A DNA stretch of 63,147 bases, taken from the NCBI RefSeq assembly GCF_000317595.1, contig NZ_AEJC01000432.1, positions 1 to 63,147 of the forward strand. The letters run 5' to 3'. This DNA comes from Streptomyces ipomoeae 91-03 (lineage in GTDB: Bacteria; Actinomycetota; Actinomycetes; Streptomycetales; Streptomycetaceae). The notes under the pieces were generated by a model. It was given only the letters and a program-made list of their open reading frames with translations. It did no database searches and was not told where the DNA came from. The position numbers were made by a program, and so were the translations under genes. Shown here one piece after another: positions 20,164 to 27,456 of this stretch (position 1 is the first letter of the stretch; the number at the start of each line of letters is the position of its first letter).

Positions 20164-20880
20164 TCACAGCTGTGGCGGCCGCATCGTAAAGCGGGCGTTG
20201 ACCTGTGCGTAGACGCGTTGGCGTTGGGGTTCGAGGTCGAGGGGGGCGGGGGTGGTGTCCTCGGCTGCGGCGGCCATGGAGCGCATGTGGCCGCCGGGGG
20301 CTGCGGGGCGGAGTGGCTGGGGGGCTTCGGCGCCGATGTCGGCGAGTTCCACCAGCGCCGCCAATGTGGTGTCCAGCGCCTCGGCGTACTCTCTCGCGCG
20401 TTGCACGGCTTCTCGTACGGCCTGTTGTCGGGCTCGTTTGTAGGCGGGTGAGTTGGGGCGGAGGGCCCACCAGGGGCCGTCGACGCGGGTGAGGTCGAGG
20501 TCGGCGAGTCGTGTGGTGAGTTCGCCGAGTGCGGTGAAGTCGGTGAGTTCGGCGGTGATGTGGACGCGGCCGTGGTAGGCCTGGATGCGTTCGCCTCGGC
20601 TTTTTTCTTTGAGTTGGGGGGTGATGGAGAAGGCGCCGGTTTCCAGGCGTTCGACGGCTTCGCCGTAGGTCTTGATGAGGTCGAGGACGGTTGTGTTGCG
20701 GCGGGTGAGGTCGTCGAGGGCGGTGCGGCGGTCTTTGCCTCGGGCGAGGACGGTGATGCCGATGCGGGCGATTTCGGGGTCGACTTCGAGGCGGGCTTCG
20801 CCTCGGACGGCGATGCGGGGTGCTTCGGGGGTGCCGTAGGGGGCGGCGGTGGGCTGGGTGTCCTCTGGGCTGGTGGTCAT
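20164..20880 (-). CDS. SIMPL (DUF541) domain protein
   Basis: 238 aa from the ATG at 20880, chosen over the in-frame ATG at 20928 because the latter has no RBS and adds a charged 16-residue stretch. A single SIMPL/YggE-type domain starts at about residue 20 (IAVRGEARLEVDPEIARIGITV), with the usual YHGRVHITAEL and ALREAVQRAREYAEAL-like blocks. YggE homologues are linked to oxidative-stress protection and form oligomeric rings; biochemical function is unknown. Unlike many relatives it has no signal peptide from this start. Confidence 0.85.
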   Translation of the reverse strand: MTTSPEDTQPTAAPYGTPEAPRIAVRGEARLEVDPEIARIGITVLARGKDRRTALDDLTRRNTTVLDLIKTYGEAVERLETGAFSITPQLKEKSRGERIQAYHGRVHITAELTDFTALGELTTRLADLDLTRVDGPWWALRPNSPAYKRARQQAVREAVQRAREYAEALDTTLAALVELADIGAEAPQPLRPAAPGGHMRSMAAAAEDTTPAPLDLEPQRQRVYAQVNARFTMRPPQL

Positions 20881-20951
20881 ACGTCCCACTCTGTCACCGG
20901 GCATCTGGTGGGAAGGTTGGTCGGTCATCAGATCGAAACCTGGGGGGTCTG

Positions 20952-20979
20952 TTGACAGGGGGAATGTACAGGTCAGAAT
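20952..20979 (+). promoter_or_regulatory. predicted vegetative promoter of the nucleotidase gene
   Basis: A perfect TTGACA (20952-20957), a 16-nt spacer and CAGAAT (20974-20979). A 13-bp direct repeat, TCTACGCGCGTTG, occurs just after it and again shortly before the RBS. Confidence 0.55.
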
Positions 20980-21087
20980 CTACGCGCGTTGTCGCGTGTG
21001 TTCTTGTGTTCCGCTGTCTGCTGTTCCGAGCGGCGCACCCCAGTGTCTACGCGCGTTGAGATCCGTTTCTCCGAGGAGTGCCCCGAT

Positions 21088-22899
21088 ATGGCCTTGAACC
21101 GCCGGAAGTTTCTGAAGAAGTCCGCTGTGACCGGTGCGGGGGTGGCCGTCGCGGGTGCGGCTGTGGCGCCGAGCGCGCAGGCGGCGGAGGTGTCGGGCCG
21201 TGAGGGGGCGAAGGCTCCGAAGCGGTACAGGTTCACCGTGATGGGGACGACGGACCTGCATGGCAATGTCTTCAACTGGGACTACTTCACGGACAAGGAG
21301 TTCGACGACAGGGCGCACAACGATGTCGGTCTGGCGAAGATCTCGACGTTGGTCGATCAGGTGCGTGAGGAGAAGGGGCGCCGTAACACTCTCCTCATCG
21401 ACGCCGGTGACACCATCCAGGGCACGCAGTTGTCGTATTACTACGCGAAGGTGGACCCGATCACCGCCAAGGGTGGTCCGGTGCATCCGATGGCGCAGGC
21501 GATGAACGCGATCGGCTATGACGCCGCCGCGTTGGGGAATCACGAGTTCAACTACGGTATTCCGGTGCTGCGGAAGTTCCAGGAGCAGTGTCGTTTTCCG
21601 CTGCTGGGTGCCAACGCTTTGGATGCGAAGACGCTGCGGCCGGCTTTCCCGCCGTTCAGCATGCACCGGTTGCGTACGCCGTTCGGGCGTGATGTGAGGG
21701 TGGCGGTGCTCGGGCTCACGAACCCGGGTATCGCGATCTGGGACAAGGCGAATGTGCAGGGGAAGATGACGTTCCCGGGGCTGGAGGAGCAGGCGGCGAA
21801 GTGGGTGCCGAAGCTGCGGTCGATGGGTGCGGATGTCGTGATCGTGTCGGCGCACAGTGGGTCTTCCGGTACGTCGTCGTACGGTGATCAGTTGCCGTAC
21901 ATCGAGAATGCGGCCGGGTTGGTGGCCGAGCAGGTGCCGGGGATCGACGCGATTCTGGTGGGGCATGCGCACACGGAGATCGCCGAGTATTTCGTGACCA
22001 ACAAGGAGACGGGTAAGCAGGTTGTGCTGTCCGAGCCGCTCAAGTGGGGGCAGCGGTTGACGCTGTTCGACTTCGAGATGGTGTGGAGCAGGGGCTGCTG
22101 GAAGGTCGAGAAGGTCGGTGCGCAGGTTCTCAACTCCAACACGGTGGCTGAGGATCCGGAGATCGTGAAGCTGCTCTCGGACGAGCACGAGAAGGTCGTC
22201 GCGTACGTCAATCAGGTGATCGGTACGAATGCGGTCGAGATGACGTCGGTGGAGGCGCCGTACAAGGATGTGGCGATCATCGATCTGATCAATCACATTC
22301 AGGCGGATACGGTGAGGCAGGCGTTGGCGTCGACGGAGTACGCGTCGCTGCCGGTGCTGTCGCAGGCTGCCGCGTTTTCGCGGAGTGCGGTGATTCCGGC
22401 GGGGAACGTCACGATTCGGGATGTGGCGGGTCTGTACGTGTTCGAGAACACGTTGGAGGCGCGTCTGATGACGGGTGCGCAGATGAAGGCGTATCTGGAG
22501 TATTCGGCGAACTATTTCGTGCAGACGGCGGCGGATGCGGTGATCGATCCGGCGAAGCTGACGAACGCGAATGGTACGCCGGACTACAACTATGACGCGG
22601 TGAGCGGTCTGTCGTATGAGATCGACATTGCGAAGCCGGCGGGGTCGCGGGTGACGAATGTGCGGTTCGAGGGTGCGCCGTTGGCGGATGACAAGCAGTT
22701 CGTGTTCGCGGTGAACAACTACCGGGCCAACGGCGGGGGTAATTTCCCGTATGTCGCCGCGGCCCAGTTGCTGTGGTCGAACTCGGACGAGATCCGTAAC
22801 ACGATGATCGCCTGGGTGAAGGCGAAGGGGTCGATCGATCCGGCCGAGTTCGCTTCGGTGGACTGGAAGCTGACGCGTGACGGGGTGCCTGTGTTCTAG
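21088..22899 (+). CDS. Tat-exported bifunctional metallophosphatase/5'-nucleotidase
   Basis: 603 aa from the ATG at 21088 with GAGGAG upstream. The N-terminus NRRKFLKK followed by an Ala-rich core is a twin-arginine signal with cleavage near SAQA. The calcineurin-like metal domain has TTDLHGN, DAGDTIQGTQ, LGNHEFNYG, SAHSGSS and GHAHTEI, and a C-terminal 5'-nucleotidase substrate-recognition domain follows (~370-600, including YVFENTLEARLMTGAQMKAYLE and ANGGGNFPY). Known family role (UshA/YfkN-like): outside the membrane, removes phosphate from nucleotides or 2',3'-cyclic nucleotides, supplying phosphate and nucleosides. The stop overlaps that of the convergent SGNH gene by 4 bp. Confidence 0.92.
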   Translation: MALNRRKFLKKSAVTGAGVAVAGAAVAPSAQAAEVSGREGAKAPKRYRFTVMGTTDLHGNVFNWDYFTDKEFDDRAHNDVGLAKISTLVDQVREEKGRRNTLLIDAGDTIQGTQLSYYYAKVDPITAKGGPVHPMAQAMNAIGYDAAALGNHEFNYGIPVLRKFQEQCRFPLLGANALDAKTLRPAFPPFSMHRLRTPFGRDVRVAVLGLTNPGIAIWDKANVQGKMTFPGLEEQAAKWVPKLRSMGADVVIVSAHSGSSGTSSYGDQLPYIENAAGLVAEQVPGIDAILVGHAHTEIAEYFVTNKETGKQVVLSEPLKWGQRLTLFDFEMVWSRGCWKVEKVGAQVLNSNTVAEDPEIVKLLSDEHEKVVAYVNQVIGTNAVEMTSVEAPYKDVAIIDLINHIQADTVRQALASTEYASLPVLSQAAAFSRSAVIPAGNVTIRDVAGLYVFENTLEARLMTGAQMKAYLEYSANYFVQTAADAVIDPAKLTNANGTPDYNYDAVSGLSYEIDIAKPAGSRVTNVRFEGAPLADDKQFVFAVNNYRANGGGNFPYVAAAQLLWSNSDEIRNTMIAWVKAKGSIDPAEFASVDWKLTRDGVPVF

Positions 22900-24059
22900 A
22901 GGGGCAGTAGGGAGAGGTCGACGGCGTCGGCGATGGCTTTGGCGCCGGCGTCGTTGACGTGGAGGCCGTCGCCGCTGTTGTAGTCGTCGTGGATTCTGGT
23001 GGGTTGGTCGGGGTCCGCGACGGCTGCGGCGATGTCGATGACGGCGTCGAAGGGGTGGTCGGTGCCGAGGAGCCAGGTGTTGACCTCGGCTCGTATGGTT
23101 TGGCCTTCGGCGGTGTCGTAGCCGGGGTAGACGGTGCCGGCGTAGGGGCCGATGGTGGAGCCGATGACGGTGAGTCCGGCGGTGTGGAGGCGGTCGGCGA
23201 GGGCGGTCAGGCCTGCGATCAGATCAGCGCTGGTCGGTAGTTTGCCGGGCTCGGGGAAGGCGATGGCGCCGGGTAGGCCGAGGTCGTTGAGGCCGACGTG
23301 GATGATGACGTGGCTGGCGCCGGGTATGTCGAGGACGTCGCGTTCGACGCGGGAGAGCAGGTGGGCGCCGATCTCGTCGGTGAGGAGGCGGTTGCCGGAG
23401 ATGCCGGGGGCGACGATCCAGCCGTCTGTGAGGCGGCGGTCGAGTTGGGCGGGGAAGCTGCTGCCGGTGCCGGGGGTGGTGGCCATGCCTTCGATCCAGG
23501 AGTCTCCGAAGGCGACGGCGATGCGGGTGCCCTCGGGGGCGAGAACGTCGATGCCGGTGATGAAGTGGCTGGTGATCAGCTCTTCTGATTCGTCGAGGCT
23601 TTCGGCGGTGAGCTGGTTGCCGGGGACGGCGTGGCCGACGTCGTAGGGGATGGCGGAGTAGGTGGACAGGCCGGTGTCGCCGGGGAGGTAGAGGCTGAGG
23701 GCGAGTTCTTCGCCGGGGGTGACGGTGCCTTCGACGGGGTCGCTGACGATGTCCTCGCCGACCGGGATGGTGATGGTTTCGGCGCCGGCGAAGAGGAGGG
23801 GGATGTCTGTTGTGGGGTCGATGGTGCTGCGTTCGGTGCGGCGGGCGAGGTGGGCGCCGCCGATCTCCAGGGGGGTCTGGCCGTAGCGGTTGCTGAGTCG
23901 GACGCGCAGTGCCTGGCCGCCGCCGGCGGGGCGGAGGGTCTGGCGTACGGTCTGGTCGGTGAAGCCTCGGACTTCGAAGAGTTTGAAGGCTTCGTGTGGG
24001 TCGATCACGGCGGAGCGGTGAGCGGCGATCCAGGTGTTGTCTGCGCGGGTGCTGGTCAT
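22896..24059 (-). CDS. SGNH/GDSL-type hydrolase with N-terminal beta domain
   Basis: 387 aa. Residues ~1-165 form a beta-rich accessory domain; residues ~180-385 form the SGNH domain with S187 in AFGDSWIEG (block I), the block III Asn in HVGLNDLG and the block V Asp/His in DGLHVND. No signal peptide, so probably cytoplasmic, or exported by another route. Relatives hydrolyse ester bonds of acylated sugars or other small molecules. It lies 64 bp downstream of, and on the same strand as, the N-hydroxylase gene and may share its transcript, which would hint at processing an acylated amine product; this is inference. Confidence 0.88.
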   Translation of the reverse strand: MTSTRADNTWIAAHRSAVIDPHEAFKLFEVRGFTDQTVRQTLRPAGGGQALRVRLSNRYGQTPLEIGGAHLARRTERSTIDPTTDIPLLFAGAETITIPVGEDIVSDPVEGTVTPGEELALSLYLPGDTGLSTYSAIPYDVGHAVPGNQLTAESLDESEELITSHFITGIDVLAPEGTRIAVAFGDSWIEGMATTPGTGSSFPAQLDRRLTDGWIVAPGISGNRLLTDEIGAHLLSRVERDVLDIPGASHVIIHVGLNDLGLPGAIAFPEPGKLPTSADLIAGLTALADRLHTAGLTVIGSTIGPYAGTVYPGYDTAEGQTIRAEVNTWLLGTDHPFDAVIDIAAAVADPDQPTRIHDDYNSGDGLHVNDAGAKAIADAVDLSLLPL

Positions 24060-24123
24060 GGCGGCAAGGTAGGCAGTTTTCTTGCAGCCGTCACCACTCT
24101 TGCCTTGCTTCTTTACCTTTCAA

Positions 24124-25710
24124 TTACCTTACGTCGGCGAGGGGTGTGAGCGGGGTGGCCGGCTTCTCCTGCCGGGCCGACGGGATCTGCGGCTGTGGCT
24201 GGAGGCCGAAGGTGGTGAAGGCCGTGCGGCCGGGGAGGAGGTAGGGCTCCTTGCCGGTGAGGGTGTTGAGGATGGTGGCGCTGCGCCAGGCGGCGAGGCC
24301 CAGGTCGGGGGCGCCGACGCCGTGGGTGTGCAGTTCGGCGTTCTGCACGTAGACGTGGCAGCCGGCGGCGGTGACCGACGGGTCGAGGACCATGCGGAAC
24401 TGTTCGTCGACGCGGGGTCGCTCTCGGCTGTCGCGGCGGATGTACGGGTCGAGTCCGGCGAGGACGCGGTCGAGGGGGCGTTCGCGGTAGCCGGTGGCGA
24501 GGACGACGGCGTCGGTGGTGAGGCGGGAACGGGTGCCCTGTTCGCTGTGTTCGAGGTGGAGTTCGACCTTGGTGGTGGCCAGCCGTCCGGCGGTGCGGAC
24601 GTGGACGCCGGGGGTGAGGACGGCGTCGGGCCAGCCGCCGTCGAGGGTGCGGCGGTAGAGCTCGTCGTGGATGGCGGCGATGGTGTCGGCGCCGATGCCC
24701 TTGTGGAGCTGCCACTGGGCGATGACGAGCCGGTCCCGGGTGGCCTCGGCGAGGGCGTGGAAGTAGCGGGTGTAGTCGGGTGTGAAGTGTTCCAGGCCGA
24801 GCTTGGAGTACTCCATGGGCGCGAACGCCTCCGTGCGGCCGAGCCAGTGCAGGCCTTCCCGCCCTACGGGCCGGTGGCGCAGCAGGTCGAGGAAGACCTC
24901 TGCGCCGGACTGTCCCGCGCCGATGACGGTGACGTGTCCGGCGGTGAGGAGGCGGTCGCGTTCGCGGAGGTAGTCGGCGGCGTGGAGGACGGGTACGCCG
25001 GGTGCCTCGACGAGCGGCTTGAGGGGTTCGGGCACATACGGTTCGGTGCCGACGCCGAGGGCTACGTTCCTTGCGTATGTACGACCGAGTCCTTCGACCT
25101 CGCCGTCGGCGTCCAGCCGGGTGAAGTCGATCTCGAACAGGTCGCGTTCGGGGTTCCAGCGCACCGAGTCGACCTGGTGGCCGAAGCGCAGCCCGGGCAG
25201 GCCCTCGCTGACCCAGCGGCAGTAGGCGTCGTACTCGGCGCGCTGGATGTGGAACCGCTCGGCGAAGTAGAACGGGAAGAGCCGGTCGCGGGCGCGGAGG
25301 TAGTTCAGGAACGACCAGGGGCTCGTGGGGTCGGCGAGGGAGACCAGGTCGGCGAGGAAGGGCACTTGGACGGTGCTGCCCTCGATGAGCAGGCCGGGGT
25401 GCCAGTCGAAGGCGGGGCGCTGTTCGTAGAAGACCGTGTCGAGTTCGGCGAGGGGGTGGGCGAGGGCGGCGAGGGAGAGGTTGGCGGGGCCGATGCCGAC
25501 GCCGACGAGGTCGCGGGGGGCTTCGGGTTCGTCGGGGAGGGGCGTGGACGGGTCCTCGGGCGTGCTGGTGGCGGTGCCCGGGGGCGTCGGGGGTGTGCTC
25601 GTGGCGGTGCCCGGGAGTGTGGGGGGTGTGCTCGTGGCGGTGCCCGGGGGTGTGGCGGGTGTGCTCGGAGTGGGGCTCGTGGGGGTCGGGCGTGGTGGGG
25701 GCGTGCTCAT
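24124..25710 (-). CDS. lysine/ornithine/diamine N-monooxygenase (SidA/IucD/DesB family)
   Basis: 528 aa. The ATG at 25710 overlaps the upstream stop (ATGA). Residues 1-65 are a disordered Thr/Pro-rich extension containing three 11-residue repeats. The catalytic part starts near residue 67 with the FAD motif GVGIGPANLSLA, then FLADLVSLADPTSPWSFLNYL (substrate region typical of the family), the NADPH motif VIGAGQSGAEVF (~270) and the C-terminal ATGYRERP segment. Known role: flavin-dependent hydroxylation of a primary amine for siderophores such as desferrioxamine. It is preceded by a PLP decarboxylase as in desAB, but no acyltransferase or siderophore synthetase gene follows, and no iron-box-like palindrome was seen upstream. 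Confidence 0.9.
   Translation of the reverse strand: MSTPPPRPTPTSPTPSTPATPPGTATSTPPTLPGTATSTPPTPPGTATSTPEDPSTPLPDEPEAPRDLVGVGIGPANLSLAALAHPLAELDTVFYEQRPAFDWHPGLLIEGSTVQVPFLADLVSLADPTSPWSFLNYLRARDRLFPFYFAERFHIQRAEYDAYCRWVSEGLPGLRFGHQVDSVRWNPERDLFEIDFTRLDADGEVEGLGRTYARNVALGVGTEPYVPEPLKPLVEAPGVPVLHAADYLRERDRLLTAGHVTVIGAGQSGAEVFLDLLRHRPVGREGLHWLGRTEAFAPMEYSKLGLEHFTPDYTRYFHALAEATRDRLVIAQWQLHKGIGADTIAAIHDELYRRTLDGGWPDAVLTPGVHVRTAGRLATTKVELHLEHSEQGTRSRLTTDAVVLATGYRERPLDRVLAGLDPYIRRDSRERPRVDEQFRMVLDPSVTAAGCHVYVQNAELHTHGVGAPDLGLAAWRSATILNTLTGKEPYLLPGRTAFTTFGLQPQPQIPSARQEKPATPLTPLADVR
25552..25650 (-). repeat. 33-bp coding repeat, three units
   Basis: Encodes PPGTATSTPPT, LPGTATSTPPT and PPGTATSTPED (residues 21-53) at the N-terminus of the N-monooxygenase. 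It lies outside the catalytic fold and is expected to be length-variable among strains. Confidence 0.85.
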
Positions 25711-27212
25711 GTAGGGGTGATTCCTTCTGTTCCTTCTGGGAGGTCGGCGGATTGTGCGACCTCTATGAGCTTCAGGAGGGCGGTCAGGTCGCCCGGGCGG
25801 CTGTGGGGATTCAGCAGCGTGGTCTTGAACCAGAGGCGGCCGTCGAGTGCGGCCCGGCCTATGACGGCTCGGCCGTCGTGGAGGAGTTTTCGCCGTACGG
25901 CGGCCACGGTGTCGTCGGAGGCTCCGGTGGGCCGGAACAGGACGGTGCTGATGGTGGGCCGGTCGTGGAGTTCGAAGCCGGGGTGGGCGTCGACGAGGGC
26001 GGCGAACTCCTGGGCGAGGTCGCAGACCTGGTCGACGAGTGCGCCGAGTCCTGTGCGGCCGAGGGTTTTGAGGGTGACGGCGATCTTGAGGATGTCGGGG
26101 CGGCGGGTCGTCCGCAGGGAGCGGCCGAGGAGGTCGGGAAATCCGGCTTCGGTGTCGTCCTCGGCGTTGAGGTAGTCGGCCATGGGGGTCCCCCCGCTTG
26201 AGCGAAGCCGGGAGTGGGGGAGTGCGAGGGCGGCGAGGTCGGTGCTGTCGCGTACGGCGAAGAGGCCGGCGGCGACCGGTTGCCAGCCGAGTTTGTGCAG
26301 GTCGAGGGCGACGGTGTGGGCGCGGTCGAGGCCGGTCAGCAGGGCTCGGCGCCGGTCGCTGAAGAGGAGTCCTCCGCCGTACGCCGCGTCGATGTGGAGG
26401 CGGGCGCCGTGGGACTCGCACAGGTCGGCGATGTCGGGGAGCGGATCGATGAGGCCGGCGTCGGTGGTGCCGGCGGTGGCGGTGACGAGGGCGGTGCGGC
26501 CGTTGAGCCGGGAGAGGGCGTGGTCGAGGGCGGCGGGGTCCAGGGTGCCGGCGGGTGCGGGCACGGTGAGGGGTTCGGGCAGGCCGAGGAGCCAGGCGGC
26601 GCGTGGGAGGGAGTGGTGTGCGTTGTCTCCGCAGATCAGCTGCACGCCGGGGTGCGTTTCCCGGGCCAGGAGGACGGCGAGTTGGTTGGACTCGGTGCCG
26701 CCGGTGGTGACGAGGGCGGTGCCCTCCGGGGTGGTCCTCGCAGGGGCGTCGGCCGCTGGGGCAGGCGCCGCCGGGGTGTTTTTCGCGGGGGTGGCGGTCG
26801 GGTGGACCTCTTTGGCCAGGGCCTCGGTGACGAGGGCTTCCAGCGCGGAGGCTGCCGGGGCCTGGTCCCAGGAGTCGAGGGACGGGTTCAGTACGGAGGC
26901 GGCGAGGTCGGCGGCGGTGGCGACGGCCAGGGGTGGGGTGTGGAGGTGGGCCGCGCACAGGGGGTCGGCCGGGTCCGCGGAGCCCGCGGTGAGGGCGTGG
27001 ACGAGCCGGTGGAGGGCCTGGGGGTCGCCTTCGGCGGGGAGCGGGTCGCCGAGTGCGTCCCGCATCCGGGCCGCGACCGCCTCCGGGCCACCGGCGGGGA
27101 GGGGGCCGCCCCTCGCTTCGGCGCCCGCGCCGAGTGCGTCGAGGACGGTGTCGAGCAACGGGCGGAGCGCGCCGGGGCCTTGGGGGCCTGAGGCGAGGGG
27201 CGGGATGGGCAT
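25707..27212 (-). CDS. group II PLP-dependent decarboxylase (DesA/diaminobutyrate decarboxylase-like)
   Basis: 501 aa from the ATG at 27212 (GGAG six bases upstream). PLP fold with NPSLDSWDQAPA (substrate entry), TTGGTESNQLAV, HIDAAYGGG and the PLP lysine K307 in ALDLHKLGWQP. Likely removes CO2 from lysine, ornithine or diaminobutyrate to give a diamine for the following N-hydroxylase, with which it overlaps by 4 bp. Two features are odd. A Pro/Ala-rich insert occurs at ~137-163, and residues ~331-344 (LPHSRLRSSGGTPM) are encoded by a dispersed Streptomyces repeat, so part of the protein is repeat-derived. The catalytic lysine is upstream of that insertion and intact. Confidence 0.9.
   Translation of the reverse strand: MPIPPLASGPQGPGALRPLLDTVLDALGAGAEARGGPLPAGGPEAVAARMRDALGDPLPAEGDPQALHRLVHALTAGSADPADPLCAAHLHTPPLAVATAADLAASVLNPSLDSWDQAPAASALEALVTEALAKEVHPTATPAKNTPAAPAPAADAPARTTPEGTALVTTGGTESNQLAVLLARETHPGVQLICGDNAHHSLPRAAWLLGLPEPLTVPAPAGTLDPAALDHALSRLNGRTALVTATAGTTDAGLIDPLPDIADLCESHGARLHIDAAYGGGLLFSDRRRALLTGLDRAHTVALDLHKLGWQPVAAGLFAVRDSTDLAALALPHSRLRSSGGTPMADYLNAEDDTEAGFPDLLGRSLRTTRRPDILKIAVTLKTLGRTGLGALVDQVCDLAQEFAALVDAHPGFELHDRPTISTVLFRPTGASDDTVAAVRRKLLHDGRAVIGRAALDGRLWFKTTLLNPHSRPGDLTALLKLIEVAQSADLPEGTEGITPT
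26182..26222. repeat. dispersed 41-nt repeat, copy 1 (in the decarboxylase gene)
   Basis: Begins ATGGGGGTCCCCCCGC and ends GAGTGGGGGAG, with C-rich and G-rich arms able to pair around an inner GCTT/AAGC hairpin. The copy at 57890-57930 matches at 33 of 41 positions. It is translated in frame on the minus strand. Confidence 0.85.
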
Positions 27213-27320
27213 GGGGTTCTCCGGAGCGCGGGGAACCCCATTTTGTGCGTCGATTGGGTGCTGGCACTCAAAAAGCCGCTGATTACAGCCGAAAGAGGGT
27301 ACGGCGACGCTCCGTTGGGG

Positions 27321-27388
27321 CGCCGTTTCGCTGGGGGCGCCGGTTTGCTAGGGGCCCCGTCTTGCTGGGGACGCCGTTTTGCTGGGGA
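27321..27388. repeat. 17-bp degenerate tandem repeat, four units
   Basis: Four head-to-tail units of consensus CGCCGTTTTGCTGGGGA between pepN and the decarboxylase, with a partial unit at each side. The rest of the 244-bp gap shows no gene. Confidence 0.8.
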
Positions 27389-27456
27389 GCGCCATTGAGT
27401 GGCCCCCGTCGCGGCGGAGCCGCATGTCGATACAGCCCCGCGTCCTCAGGGGCGCG

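Noticed and set aside
27213..27456. DmdR/IdeR iron box controlling the decarboxylase operon
   Set aside because: No TTAGGTTAGGCTAACC-like palindrome is present; the region consists of 17-bp repeats.
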